A DNA stretch of 64,000 nucleotides from Panorpa germanica (GCA_963678705.1 OY783203.1:4712001-4776000), one strand, 5' to 3'; positions 22,201 through 32,917 are shown, counted from the first letter of the stretch. The notes: a model not told the origin generated them from the sequence alone. Program-made: numbers and translations.

Positions 22201-25200
22201 TTTAATATTAGATATGTTAGATACGACAGCAGTTTATATGATAGTTTTATATAATTTAACGTAAAAATAACGTAAATGGTGGTATCTTTTAGGAAATAGA
22301 TCCCAAGAAATACATAAGAGAAATTATAATTGTGTTTTATAAATGAATTCAGAGTAACACCTGCTAAATATGAAATATATTTTACAAACACCTTAAATTA
22401 AAAAAAATGCATTTGGAAATAGGCAAAAAAAAAGGTATTAATATCTAATAATTCATAAATAGATTCTTTTATAGATTTCTTTACGTAATATTTTCATGTT
22501 CAGGGAGTAGCTTAAATAGAAAGATTATAAATTTATTATAAAAACCTCTGACTTTCGCCCAAATCGGTAAATGAGCTTTTGAACACAAATCAGTAAAGAA
22601 AATATCGTCGTCCCAAGTCATACCCTTGAAATAACAATCCTGACAAACTTTTATTTTCTTAACTTCTTCTATTGAAACTTTTATAATACTTTTCGCTGCT
22701 GCAACCCTTTTTTCTTCACCTGTAAAAATCATATCTACATGATAATATCTTACATTTATAAAATAGTTAAACAAAAATCTTAACATTTAATGAAATAATC
22801 TAACAAAGGAATAGATAAATTGTTAATTTGGATTATATGTTCAGAAGTTAATGAGAAAATTAGTATTTAAGAAACCTGAGATTTAACTTGCTTTAATATA
22901 TGTTAATCGAGAAATATTTTCTTCTTATTGCTTTCGAATTAATATTTAAGTTTAACTAAGATGCATTTGCTGAAATGCAAGAAGAGATCTTTAAACAGAA
23001 AGAACCCTTTTCGTCACAGTCCCGATAAGTGGCAAATGAAACCAGTTTTATCTTGCATAGGTGTTTCCGGAAATAGTGATAGTACTCTCCCACTCTTTAA
23101 CAGGCTTTAGCAAATAGATCCTAAACAATATGAACTATCAAATCTTTTATAGGTATTTATTTGACTAATCGGATCCACCATTTGCAGGAGTACTTGTAAA
23201 TCAAATCAAGCCAAGGAAATTAGTTTGTGATAGAATAAACAACAATTTATAGAAAAAATTTCTAGAACTTATTTGGATAAATTGTTACTTTTATTTACAA
23301 TTAATAGTGCTACGAGTTCTTAGCTTAAATGGTTAGCAAATAAAGTAAGTCAACTACATAAGTAATTACATAAATTCTTACCAAAGTCATAAACTATGGA
23401 GTTGTGTAATATCCATTTGCAGTCAGCTAAAAAAGCCTCTGGTTTTTTGTACATATTATGGTCAATATTTAATTCTAAAGTGGATAAATCCATACGTTTA
23501 ATTATATAATTGTCGTAATCTGGATGCATCTCTGTGTCCACGGGCTTCTTGAAATACTCGACCTGAAAATATGTAAAATTATTACAATCTTTTCCCGATG
23601 GGATCATAAAATACTTTTAAACTACCTGACTCAAAAAACTAAACTTTTTCTGTTTATATTTTAAGTAGAAAATAATAAGCGATGTAACACTTTAATTAGC
23701 TAGAAATAAGCCAGCAAGTGTGTGACTGCGTTACAATGTAATTTTTAGATGAGAAAATGAACCTTGGCTTGTGATAAACTACCTTACAAGCAAACTGTAC
23801 TGCAAGACAATTTTCTACCTGGGTATTATATCAGAAAAATTAAGCCGATATATTAATTTGTACCAGAAATGTAGCTAAAGTCTTTAAAATTAGTTTGATT
23901 TATATAAACATTCAAAACCAGATTTGTTTAACATTTCATATAATATATTTTTTGTTTATATCACTCTTTTTTAAGAAACTCAAGAACAACAAACCCAAAA
24001 ATGAAACATTATATAAATAATATTTATTCTAAAAAACATCAATTGCAGAAAAATGTTGCATGTTGAATTAATATTCTTATCATAAACAAATATTAATAAT
24101 TATCTGTGTAAAACTACTTACTCCATAGTGTTGAAGCATTTTATTTAACCCATACTTCAACATTTGTGACAGATGTGTAAGTCCAACCCTTTTCCTTTTA
24201 GAAGCCCTGTAAATAATATTTATTATAAAAAAAAAATTTCCATTAAAATATATTTCCATTAAATGCAACTATAAAACATTTTAATATAGTTTTCGTCAAA
24301 ATGTTTGAAAAGCTTTTCTATCGTAAAACTGTATATATCAATCATCCTCTTCATTAGTGAGACCTGCATTACCTGGGTATTGAAACCTTCTAAAATATGA
24401 TGCCATTGCTTTCTTATCGTTTAAAATAGATTAAGATCTCAAAGTTACATCAATTTCTTTCTTAGAATTGAATTTAATAATACTGTTTGTAATAAAGTGC
24501 AAATATTCCCTGCGAAAGGGAACTGACGAAATGCTTATAATGACCATCAAATCTTAACTATTATCAATGGGGAAGGTATATTTGAGATGTTAAGAATATT
24601 GTTGATTACAAAGTGAACAAATGATTAACATATTAAATGATGTCAAATGATTAAATCGGTCAATAAATACTTTTAATAGTACAACGTAAAATCAAATAAT
24701 AATCTACAAGATTCATGCAATGCAAATAAGAATAAAAAATTATTCCGTTTTATATTTTGTAAAATGATTTACCTAGCAAATTCGTTGACTTCGGTCCTGT
24801 CATGTGGGGCATCTACACATTCGCAACAAATCCAGTTTTCAGAAAAAACAGTTCCTCTTTTCAAACATCGCTTGTGATACGATCGTACGCAGTGATGACA
24901 ATTTACATCAATTCCTGCCATGTGGCACATCCAACAAAAGGAATCCTGAAAACAGTATAACTAAAATCAGAAATATACCACTTCTTTAATTATTAAAATA
25001 ATTAAACAATTTATCTTAGATATACATTGCGTAATTGGAAATTAAGCTTTTATGATTTAAAAGGTCTTTATTTTTTAATCACACCTATTTCAGTTGTATC
25101 TACTTCTGCCCTATCATTTCCTACGCATGATCCGCATATGTTTTTATTAAAAATAATAAACATTACCTTATTACTATTATTACTAATTGGTGGCTTATTT

Positions 25201-25526
25201 AATATTCGTTGAGGACGATGTACCAACACAGTTTCGTTTTGTAAGATATCAGGCGAAGAACTGTTTTCCTGCACTGGTCTCTCTCGTAAATTATATGAAT
25301 TATTTGTGTTTTCTTTTGCTTGATGAGATGATTTCCGTTTTGAAGATTTTTTTGCTACCTTTCGAGGTCTTCCATGTTTGTTCATGGTAGTCACTACATT
25401 TGTATCTTCCCTATCACCCATATCTATTGTTTCGATAACTTCGAAAACCTGTTGAAAATCTTCTCCTTGAGAATTGCTAACGGATGAGGCAACAGAATCT
25501 TCCTCAATAGGTATTTGGTCATTCAT
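19094..25526 (-). CDS. ZMYND11: ZMYND11 (BS69)-like chromatin reader, 11 coding exons, 814 aa
   Basis: This is a nuclear reader of modified histones. The family binds H3.3 K36-trimethyl nucleosomes through PWWP and recruits repressors through MYND. The exons, in transcription order, are 25526-25167, 24945-24773, 24206-24122, 23562-23382, 22719-22546, 22038-21860, 21563-20792, 20704-20577, 20112-19959, 19429-19306 and 19208-19094. All introns are GT-AG, phases agree, and the total is 2445 nt. Domains: AT-hook (about residue 51), PHD (about 121-170), bromodomain (about 180-300), Cys/His zinc linker (about 300-320), PWWP (about 320-400), Ser/Asn-rich linker (to about 684), coiled coil (685-775) and MYND (776-812). 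Diagnostic blocks are WAKVRGYPYWPAKL, VRFFGKHEH and HQWCSNCSEEAV. The ATG at 25526 is fixed by an in-frame TAA just upstream; the GTG three bases before it is not the start. Vertebrate ZMYND11 is about 600 aa. This protein lacks the N-terminal winged helix and has a longer linker. Confidence 0.93.
21860..22719 (-). other. Exons 5-6 of the ZMYND11-like gene: zinc linker and PWWP
   Basis: Exon 5 (22719-22546) carries Cys-Gln-Asp-Cys and Cys-Ser-Lys-Ala-His, the zinc site linking bromodomain to PWWP in this family, and ends in WAKVRG. Exon 6 (22038-21860) continues YPYWPAKL, VRFFGKHEH and the C-terminal helical part. The aromatic residues expected to cage trimethyl-lysine (Tyr, Trp of YPYW and Phe of RFF) are present. 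Confidence 0.92.
23382..24206 (-). other. Exons 3-4 of the ZMYND11-like gene: bromodomain
   Basis: Exon 3 (24206-24122) gives the first helix, including HLSQMLKYGLNKMLQHYG. Exon 4 (23562-23382) gives the ZA-loop FKKPVDTEMHPDYDNYI and the C-helix WILHNSIVYDFG. The position normally filled by the acetyl-lysine-contacting Asn of the YN motif is Asp. ZMYND11 relatives are also non-canonical there, so acetyl-lysine binding is doubtful. Confidence 0.88.
23683..23826 (+). repeat. Dispersed repeat H in intron 3 of the ZMYND11-like gene
   Basis: Two related half-units, GTAACACTTTAATTAGCT with AGCCAGCAAGTGTGTGACTG, and ACAATTTTCTACCTGG, match the dimeric copy at 50743-50884 and the copies at 28567 and 63430. 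Confidence 0.65.
24773..24945 (-). other. Exon 2 of the ZMYND11-like gene: PHD finger
   Basis: Encodes Cys-Trp-Met-Cys, then Cys-His-His-Cys, Tyr-His-Lys-Arg-Cys and Cys-Cys-Glu-Cys: the Cys4-His-Cys3 ligand order of a PHD finger, complete within one exon. It starts phase 0 after a TTTTCAG acceptor and ends two bases into an Arg codon. Confidence 0.92.
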
Positions 25527-25567
25527 CACAATATTTCTTTAATTGAATAAAGAATGCCAAATGGTCT

Positions 25568-26400
25568 TCTTAAATATGAAAAAAAAGAAAGATCAATTAA
25601 ATATGAATGCCTAGAAAGCACGAAATTATGTATCTGATATGATATGACATATTTACTAAATATGGACAAAATAATATGCTAGAAAAACGTAATGCCGATT
25701 TATATTCAAGACGTAATGAAGATATAAATAAAACATTTTTTTGAATATAAAACACCATTCGATTCATAACTTAAACGTTTCAACCATTTCTTTGACAGGA
25801 CAACAAACTGTACAATACGTGTACAAATTTACGTGTACAATAAAAGAGTTTTGGACCTATGACTAAAACAAAGAAATATCAGTATATAGAAGAAATAGAT
25901 CATTAATATACTACGTAGTATATTACATTGTAGCAACCACTATAATATTTATTCTAACTCAAGCTAAGTTTCACTTATATTTTAGACGCTAATCACAGCG
26001 ATATAGACGCTTGTCCTCATATTTAGATTTTCTTCATTATATCAACATTTTACTCGTAAAAATAAACTTCACCAATTGACAGAAAAGCGATAAATATTTA
26101 GCAAATTAAAAAAATATTTGTATATTTATCTCTATTGCCATAAAGAAAAGATGATACAATCATAGAAGGGTTAAAGCTAAGGGCATGCATTATTACATTC
26201 AATTTATAATTGCAATAAGTACTATAAAATTCTTACCTTTGATAATATATTTGCAAAAAGAACATAAAACTCACTTATTTATTTATAAAATATTTTTTAA
26301 TCTTTACACAAGTAAACAGCTTCACTATTTCAAGAACAATCGGCGTAAATCGGCGTGAATCGGCGACTGTATTTAAACAATAGTGAGAAAATGACCCAGA
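25568..26400 (-). promoter_or_regulatory. Likely 5' UTR exon, first intron and promoter of the ZMYND11-like gene
   Basis: A good donor, AAAG|GTAAGA, lies at 26236-26237 and a good acceptor, CATATTTAAG, ends at 25569, so exon 1 probably has a spliced 5' leader ending at 26237. Just upstream, 26338-26371 carries three tandem copies of AATCGGCGT. The transcription start is probably between 26300 and 26420. The first intron of about 670 bp holds nothing else recognisable. Confidence 0.5.
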
Positions 26401-28000
26401 ATGCAATAGAGTAGTATAATCAGAGCCATATGGTGGATATTGGAACTAATAATACGATGAATGTATGGTGATATATTTACTTTTTAATCGATAAATTAAA
26501 CATATATTATTATTTTAAATAATAAATTAATTTTATATTTACATTGGATTGTTAAGTTGCTTTAAATGGATATCGTTTGTCGATATTCTAGACACAAAAA
26601 TGCACACACCTTTGATCACGTGACACAATCTCGTGGGATACTATTGGACCAAAAATTGCGCAAATTGTTTTCGGTTTCGTTCGGTTATTGTTCGGGCTTT
26701 CGGAAACTTTCTTTGATTTCTTATCAAATGGCGGGAATTGAATCTAGAGAAAAATATAAAAAGCTTCTTCCAACCTAATAATGTAAATGCCTTAAGGAAT
26801 CACTCGAACATAGCTAATACTTTACATTTGACAAACCTAAAAATACATATTAATAAATTCATAGACTTTCATATAATATTTAAAGTAATTCTAAATATGA
26901 TGAAGCCAATATGTAGACGGTAGACGCCAACAAATATAGCGTCATTTATTCTACATCTGTTCTTTTCCAAGAACTATCGCATGCCCTTATGTAAAAAAAT
27001 TAATAAGTACGGAAATGTAATTAAGCTATTAGTAAATTAACAAATCTTTTCAACAATATTTTACTAAATAAAATAGCTATAGAATAAATAGTCAAAGCTC
27101 TACTTTTTGACTTTTTGAATATATATTAGAAAAAGGCAAAAGATTAAGAATTACAAGATGCAGATATACTTTAAAGATCTTATTTTGCTACTTTCGTTTG
27201 CGGGCAAGATTTTCGCAAAGGAAATAATTAGGTCTTATGTGCGGTATAAAATATTTAAATTTGAAGTTGGCCCATTGTAAAGAAAAGACATTATTTATGT
27301 TTAAATTTATTTATTTAATTTATATATTGTAGACATTTTTCGTATGCTGAGCCATATCACCAACGACCTTTACTATATTATATTTTACGGAAACATATCA
27401 CAGTACATTGTTAGCTTAAAAGTAGTTTACTCATTTCTCCTTTATAATGACAAACTTATTCTAATTTACAAATAAATTATTTTAGAAGAGTGCATTAAAA
27501 ATACTTTTATATAAGTGGTTTTTCAAATAATAAATATTAATTTCTATTATATATATTATCAACATATTTCTATTTAGATATATAATTGTACTTAACAAAA
27601 TACATATATTAATCACAGCCTTCCTCTTCTCCATCAGTCTAGTAAATATTATAAATATATCTTTAAACTACTTCAACTTCAACAAGGATCAAATTATCCT
27701 CTTTCATCCAATGTTGATATGAAAGTATTATTAGTGGCGTAAATATATTATCTGATATACATCAGATGAACCATTTAATTTTCAGAATGTTTGTATATTA
27801 AATTTGTAGACGTTAAATCATAATGCTGATATACCTTATGATTAAAAGATTAACTTCAATGCCACATTTAACTCATCCCACATTAGTGGGATTACATGCA
27901 GTTTCAATAATGGGCTAGGTCTCTTGATCTGTAATCAATTTCTTTACAATTTCCTTACATTTCAATTAATTTAAATGTGCTCTTTCGACTGAATTTTCCA
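26401..28000. other. Intergenic DNA with a GC-richer patch at 26600-26780
   Basis: The patch has CACGTGAC and CTATTGGACC (inverted CCAAT) motifs, then ATGGCGGGAATTG starting a 16-codon plus-strand frame at 26728-26778. It may be the divergent side of the ZMYND11-like promoter. Positions 26800-28000 are AT-rich and empty as far as I can see. Confidence 0.4.
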
Positions 28001-28500
28001 TTAAAACTAAACAATTATATTTTTATATAAACATAACTTTGTAATAATCCTTCATGTGCTTTTCTTCCGTTATGTTCTTTCCAATTCTTGCGTTGAACTC
28101 GCTATTACTAGAGCAGTTATCCCTTTACTTCCTTTTCTCCTATTCCTGTACGTATATTTCTTGCCTTCTTGTGAAGTCGTCAACTTGAACTAAGTTTCTT
28201 TTAGCCTGTATTGCCTTTATCATCTGCTACCTCCATCTTTCTGTTCTCCTTAAGTGATTTTTCAGTAGTACCTATGACATAGTACCACCTACACTTCGTT
28301 CCAATCATGCCTTAATCAAGTCCATTACTTTCCCTTTGTTTATGTAAACATTTATTGTCTTTCTCCTTAAACCCTGCTCCATTCTACTTGCTCTTCTTTG
28401 ACCCATCTACATCAACATGTCAATTTCTCTCCTTTTGTTCCTGTTGCCTTGTTATTATTTTTCTCTTGAAAGTCTCAAAGATCCTTTTTCCAATAACTTG
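28000..28500 (-). mobile_element. Degenerate LINE endonuclease fragment
   Basis: Translated on the minus strand, the purine-rich sequence keeps an EFNARIGKN motif, like the DFNARTG motif of LINE endonucleases, and nearby Arg/Glu/Lys-rich pieces typical of the same elements. Stops and frame changes are frequent, so it is an old relic. The base composition matches the LINE 3' pieces at 37540, 42250 and 48228. Confidence 0.5.
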
Positions 28501-28566
28501 TTTTGAGAAACATTGAAGAATCTATATCCACTGTCTTATATTTCTAGACGTTAAGTCATTTTCCTT

Positions 28567-28650
28567 GTCAGGAAGATATGTAACGCTTTAATTAGCTTGT
28601 AGCACATTAGCAAGATGAGTCTTGAACAATGTGTTACAATTTCTGTGATA
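28567..28650 (+). repeat. Dispersed repeat H copy
   Basis: GTAACGCTTTAATTAGCTTG, then TAGCACATTAGCAAG and GTGTTACAATTTCT, matches the repeat at 50743-50884. Confidence 0.65.
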
Positions 28651-29349
28651 GATAGAACATGAATATTGTATATAGCAAGCAACCAAACTATTAAATGAAT
28701 AAGTTGTTACCTTATACTATCTTCTAGAAACTATATATGACCAACTTACTTTGTAGAAATAGTACATACACTATTAAAATGTATTGATCTTACTTTTCAA
28801 TAATTTTTCAGTTTCTAATATTATATTGTGAAAAGCAACATTTAGTTCACTCTATTTCAAAAATTGTAACTCATTGTAAAGCAGTTTGATTATTTTCTTT
28901 TGATTTTTCATTTTCTGCAATTTCCCGGGGACTCTATTTGTAATTAGTTCCCAGAATTTCCTTAAATTGTATTCGTGAGTAATTTGTCTTCGCCGCAAGA
29001 GCTTTTAGCCCTCAGAATTGTCCTGCAAAACCATAATTTTTATTAAACATTTTATGAAACCAAAGAAAACTGTAGAAATATTAATAGTATTACATACAAC
29101 GTCAGATCTATACTGCAAATACTAATTCAGGATATTAACAGATAGAAAATAGATGTCCTTCAATAGACAACTTTCGACATCAACCAAATTAATCTGATTC
29201 CATCAGTATTTACTTTACCGATATGACTTGTATGTACTACGAAAAATGATTAACATAAAGATAATATATTACCTCGAAGGCAATATTTAAGTGTGTAGAT
29301 ATTTTTGGTATGGTTATTTAGTTAGTATGATCTTGCAAGAAACTTATTA
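28651..29349. other. Intergenic, probable 3' side of the 110-aa gene
   Basis: No coding signal. Minus-strand transcripts of the 110-aa gene should end here, but no clear AATAAA lies close to the stop. Confidence 0.4.
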
Positions 29350-29682
29350 TCATGAAGATGCATAGCCTTCATCATTAAGTCTTACTAAGACACGCCCGTC
29401 AATATATTTCTGGTTGTATATAAACAGGCCAAGAGCATTTCTGCTAAGGTCGATGAAGCCCATGTCATAAGCCATGCCGGATAAAAACCATATCCTAAAG
29501 TCAAATATTCGTGGACAATGACGAATGGTTACCGTAATAGTACGATGGTTGGGAGTTGACAACATTATGTACGCTTCAGGCATACAGTAGTCGAAGTAAA
29601 TTATTGCCATGTTGTTTAATTCGTATGGATACTCCAATCGAATAACGTCCGAATGGTGGGTGATGTAGTTCATGAGCTCCAT
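29350..29682 (-). CDS. Small protein of unknown family, 110 aa (tandem paralogue 1)
   Basis: I do not recognise the family. The coding part is a single exon opened by a TGTTTTCAG acceptor ending at 29692. The protein has LEYPYELNNM near residue 17-26, then alternating hydrophobic residues suggesting beta strands, a TIRHCP motif, an MGFIDL motif and the C-terminal LNDEGYASS. No signal peptide or membrane segment is visible. The start was chosen because from this ATG to PYEL is 20 residues in both this protein and the paralogue at 32582-32917. The in-frame ATG at 29712 lies across the acceptor and would not be in the mRNA. GC content is clearly above the flanks. Upstream leader exons are possible at 30702-30800 (donor TTAAG|GTAAGTAA) or 30414-30440, the latter extending the frame by an in-frame MNPNIFTKQ. 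Confidence 0.72.
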   Translation of the reverse strand: MELMNYITHHSDVIRLEYPYELNNMAIIYFDYCMPEAYIMLSTPNHRTITVTIRHCPRIFDFRIWFLSGMAYDMGFIDLSRNALGLFIYNQKYIDGRVLVRLNDEGYASS

Positions 29683-31079
29683 TTCGAAATTCTGAAAACA
29701 GTAAATTGGCATTATTTATTGGCACAACTTTAATTGATGTTCGTTCGTGAAGTTTGTAAATATTGTATAAATAATTTTTGATTGATTCGTGTTGAAACAC
29801 AGAACTGCGTCTCTACTATGATCACTTTAAGATTACTTTAATTAGAACAATGGCAAATTTTAGTAAACGTTTTGGAATAGTTCTTCAATGACATCTTTGT
29901 TGATACCTCCAGTTTGCAATACCACCGTCCTTATTTTGTTTAAGAGTGTCCTTTAACATTAGACGATTTTCTAATCTAGCGTTTCGAATAAGGCAAAGCT
30001 ATAGGGTATACCCTAGGGTAGATTAAGTAACCAAATTTTGTACAAAATGATCAATTGAAAAACGTCAATGGTAATGGGAACAATTTTAGAAGAAATTTCA
30101 AATTACTATAATATTATTAGACTACTTGATTAGGGTTATGATATAACGCCAAATTAGTAACTTATGTATATCTTGGGTGAACTAAAGTTCTCCAACTTTA
30201 GACCTTTAAATAGCGTCTAATGTTAATAGGCGTTCGTAAAAATTTGACAAGGAAGGGGCTAATTTAAACTAAAATCATTTATCCGAATGGAGTTCTTTGT
30301 ACTTTCAAAGCATTAGTTATAGAAAAATACATAACCTTCTATTGGTTGTGAATATTTTCCCAGAAAAAACACAACAACAAAATATGCTAACTGGAAACTA
30401 AAATTTTCCTAACCTGTTTTGTAAAAATGTTCGGATTCATTTCAAACTCAATAATGACTCCACCGCATATAAAGTGTGGAATTGTTAGTCAGAATAAGGA
30501 ATGGACTTATACAGAAATATTTTATTATAAGGGCATCTGTCATTTATGACCTATTCAGAATTTGTTCATGTCTGTTTGCAGATATATTTAAACAAAAAAT
30601 ACATTGTTTAATATATATAACAAATACAATAATAAATAAAAATAATAGAATCATATATGTTAAATAGTTACAGGAATTGTGATTATAATGGATTTACTTA
30701 CCTTAATTAATGTTAATCAACAAAGATGCCTAACGAAGCCCAACACGTCCGTTAGCATCAGCACCCACACTTAAATTGTGCAAATTTCAGCTTGCTTTTT
30801 TTTACATATATGGAAATGTGTTCCTTTAGTCAGGATATAGTTTAAAATCGAAAAGGAAATGTGTTCCTTTGGTCATTCTACCATCGTAATTATTTAAATT
30901 TTTACTTTAATGATATTTCAGAAAATCAAATTAAATATATGAATGCGATATATATATAACGCTAATTTTTTTTATAAATAATTTATGTATCAATGGTTTT
31001 CTTGGAATTACTCTTGCACTTTTAAAGTAGCCGCTACTGGTGTAGCGGAAGATAATAAAAAGAATGAACCCGATATTTA

Positions 31080-31089
31080 GCGCATGCGC
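31080..31089. promoter_or_regulatory. GCGCATGCGC palindrome, NRF-1-type site
   Basis: A perfect GCGCATGCGC palindrome, the core of the consensus bound by NRF-1 (Ewg in flies), in DNA otherwise poor in CpG. It lies about 280 bp upstream of the best leader exon of the 110-aa gene. Confidence 0.5.
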
Positions 31090-32487
31090 GTTATCAGAGC
31101 AGAGATCATTACACCAATTCTCTTGATTTCTGTTTTAGGTTGCGGAACTGGTTCGGAATTCTAGAATAGTAATGGTCTTTGACAACAGATGTCCTCTAAC
31201 CCTCGAATACATTTGATTTAAAAACACTCCTTATAAAATTAGAAGTAAAAAATTCAATAAATATTATAAAAATTTTAAGAACTTTTTAAGAATTAATTTA
31301 TACCTATTTATAGGTATAATTTTTGTCGAAAAAGTTACTAATAAAAGTAAAAGTTACAATAATAACATTTGTAAACATAATTTTATACTTATTTAATTTA
31401 ACAATTTTATATATTTTTAAATACATATTATCAAAATAAATAATCTATCTGAATAAATAACATATCTATTACACTTAAATTATATAACAGAAATATGTAT
31501 TCTGTGGTAATTCTTTGATAGTTAAATAGGTGTCTTAAATATTTCGGTGAAATACAGTTTCTGTATTTGTATTATGATAAATCTGGCCTTGCTGATGGTA
31601 ATACTCGTACAACTCTTGCATTTTTCATTTGTAATTAAAAATAACTATAGATTTTTAGTAATTTAAATATATAATTCTTGATATTATTTGAATTCTTCAG
31701 AGGGTTTTTTTTATTTTTAACGTAACCTGTAACACAAAAATCAAATGAAAGTTTGTTATGGAATGAGTAATACAAATAATGTATTGCAATGTATTGTAAA
31801 TGTAACACCGAATTAGTAAACTTGCCTAGTTAGAGTAATTGTTTGTACGAGTATGTTTGTCACATGTATTTCAATGATAGTCTCATTGGCTTCTTGACAA
31901 TAATCTAATATTAATACTTCAATTTTAAATTATTTTTAGTATCCAGTAGCGCATGAGTAGAATCATAAAGAAAAAGATTTTCGTCATAGAATACGAACAC
32001 GAGAGAACGAAAGAAATAGAGAGAGCCTTACAGAAGTCTTACAATACTTTCAAAATCTTAATCCAACACTGCTACTGTTCACGAATTGTGCAAGAAGTTG
32101 CTTATTAACCAAACTAGGCTAGTTTACTAATTCCGTACAACTTGTTCAATTGAGATGACTGTATATATTCTTATCCAAAGCAAGAGTGAACTAGAAACAT
32201 GTTAGCTACTCAAAGTATCGGAATTTATGATTTTTTCGAACCGGGGCAACAACTTGACATTGGCGCCCTCTATCCCCTACATACTGCGAATATTTCTTAA
32301 TTAATTTAATTTTTTCATTGGTAAAAACAATACAAAGTCAAAAAGAAAAGAAATATGATAGGTTAGTTGTCTACTCTAAAAGTGTACGTAATGCCTTTCG
32401 GAATTTAGGGCCTCAATGATATTATTCCCTTATTTCCCTCTTGGGGCAAGTACCCCGGTTTGCCTCAAAACCTCAATGAAACCGAGT

Positions 32488-32532
32488 CCCAATTTGAGCG
32501 GGCAAATACGGTAAAATCACGCTCAAATTGGG
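32488..32532 (-). other. Perfect 13-bp hairpin in the 3' UTR of paralogue 2
   Basis: CCCAATTTGAGCG at 32488-32500 and CGCTCAAATTGGG at 32520-32532 pair without mismatch around a 19-nt loop. It begins 50 nt after the stop codon, so it should be in the transcript. It could be a stability or localisation element, or a trace of a small inverted repeat element. Confidence 0.75.
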
Positions 32533-32581
32533 AAGAATGTTCACCTTCTGTATAACGATAACCTTACGATAGCATAAGTCG

Positions 32582-32917
32582 TTAATCTTCAGACATATAT
32601 CCTTCATCTCGCAGTTGAAACGGCACTGGATCCCCCATATATCTTTTCCTGTACACATACAGATATCTTCTAGTTCTTTCCAGATCCAGCCGACCCATCT
32701 CATTGTTGTCAACAGTTTTGAATATTAACTTCATTCGGAATGCGCCTGGACAGTGACTTATGGTTATGGCGAGGCTATAATTATCACCGTGAGATAATAC
32801 TATATAAGTTTTTGACGCAAACACTTGATAATATAAAAGCACTGCGTCCCTTAACTCATATGGTAAAACAATCGGAACTCTTTCAGCAAAGACACCTTCG
32901 TAATTGAAGTCCTCCAT
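32582..32917 (-). CDS. Small protein of unknown family, 111 aa (tandem paralogue 2)
   Basis: Function unknown. It aligns end to end with the 110-aa protein at 29350-29682 with one single-residue gap. Shared positions include the initial ME, NY at residue 5, PYEL at 19-22, YI.L near 38, HCP near 55, MG.(I/L)DL near 74, a Tyr-rich (L/F)YVY stretch and the C-terminal L.DEGY.S; I count about 34 identities. The protein is mixed charged, with predicted strands and no signal peptide or membrane segment. The ATG is preceded by an in-frame TAA 12 bases upstream, so the start is firm unless a leader intron intervenes. Transcribed in the same direction as paralogue 1, about 2.9 kb upstream of it. The 31% identity points to an old duplication retained under selection, because both frames are intact. 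Confidence 0.75.
   Translation of the reverse strand: MEDFNYEGVFAERVPIVLPYELRDAVLLYYQVFASKTYIVLSHGDNYSLAITISHCPGAFRMKLIFKTVDNNEMGRLDLERTRRYLYVYRKRYMGDPVPFQLRDEGYMSED

Larger units (their letters stand above)
29693..32581. other. Upstream region of paralogue 1: leader intron and promoter
   Basis: Holds the two candidate leader exons of the 110-aa gene, the palindrome GGGTATACCC at about 30008, a CCGCTAC/GTAGCGG hairpin at about 31031 and GCGCATGCGC at 31080-31089. From 31200 to 32440 it is AT-rich with no other feature. The 3' hairpin of paralogue 2 is at 32488-32532. Confidence 0.45.
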
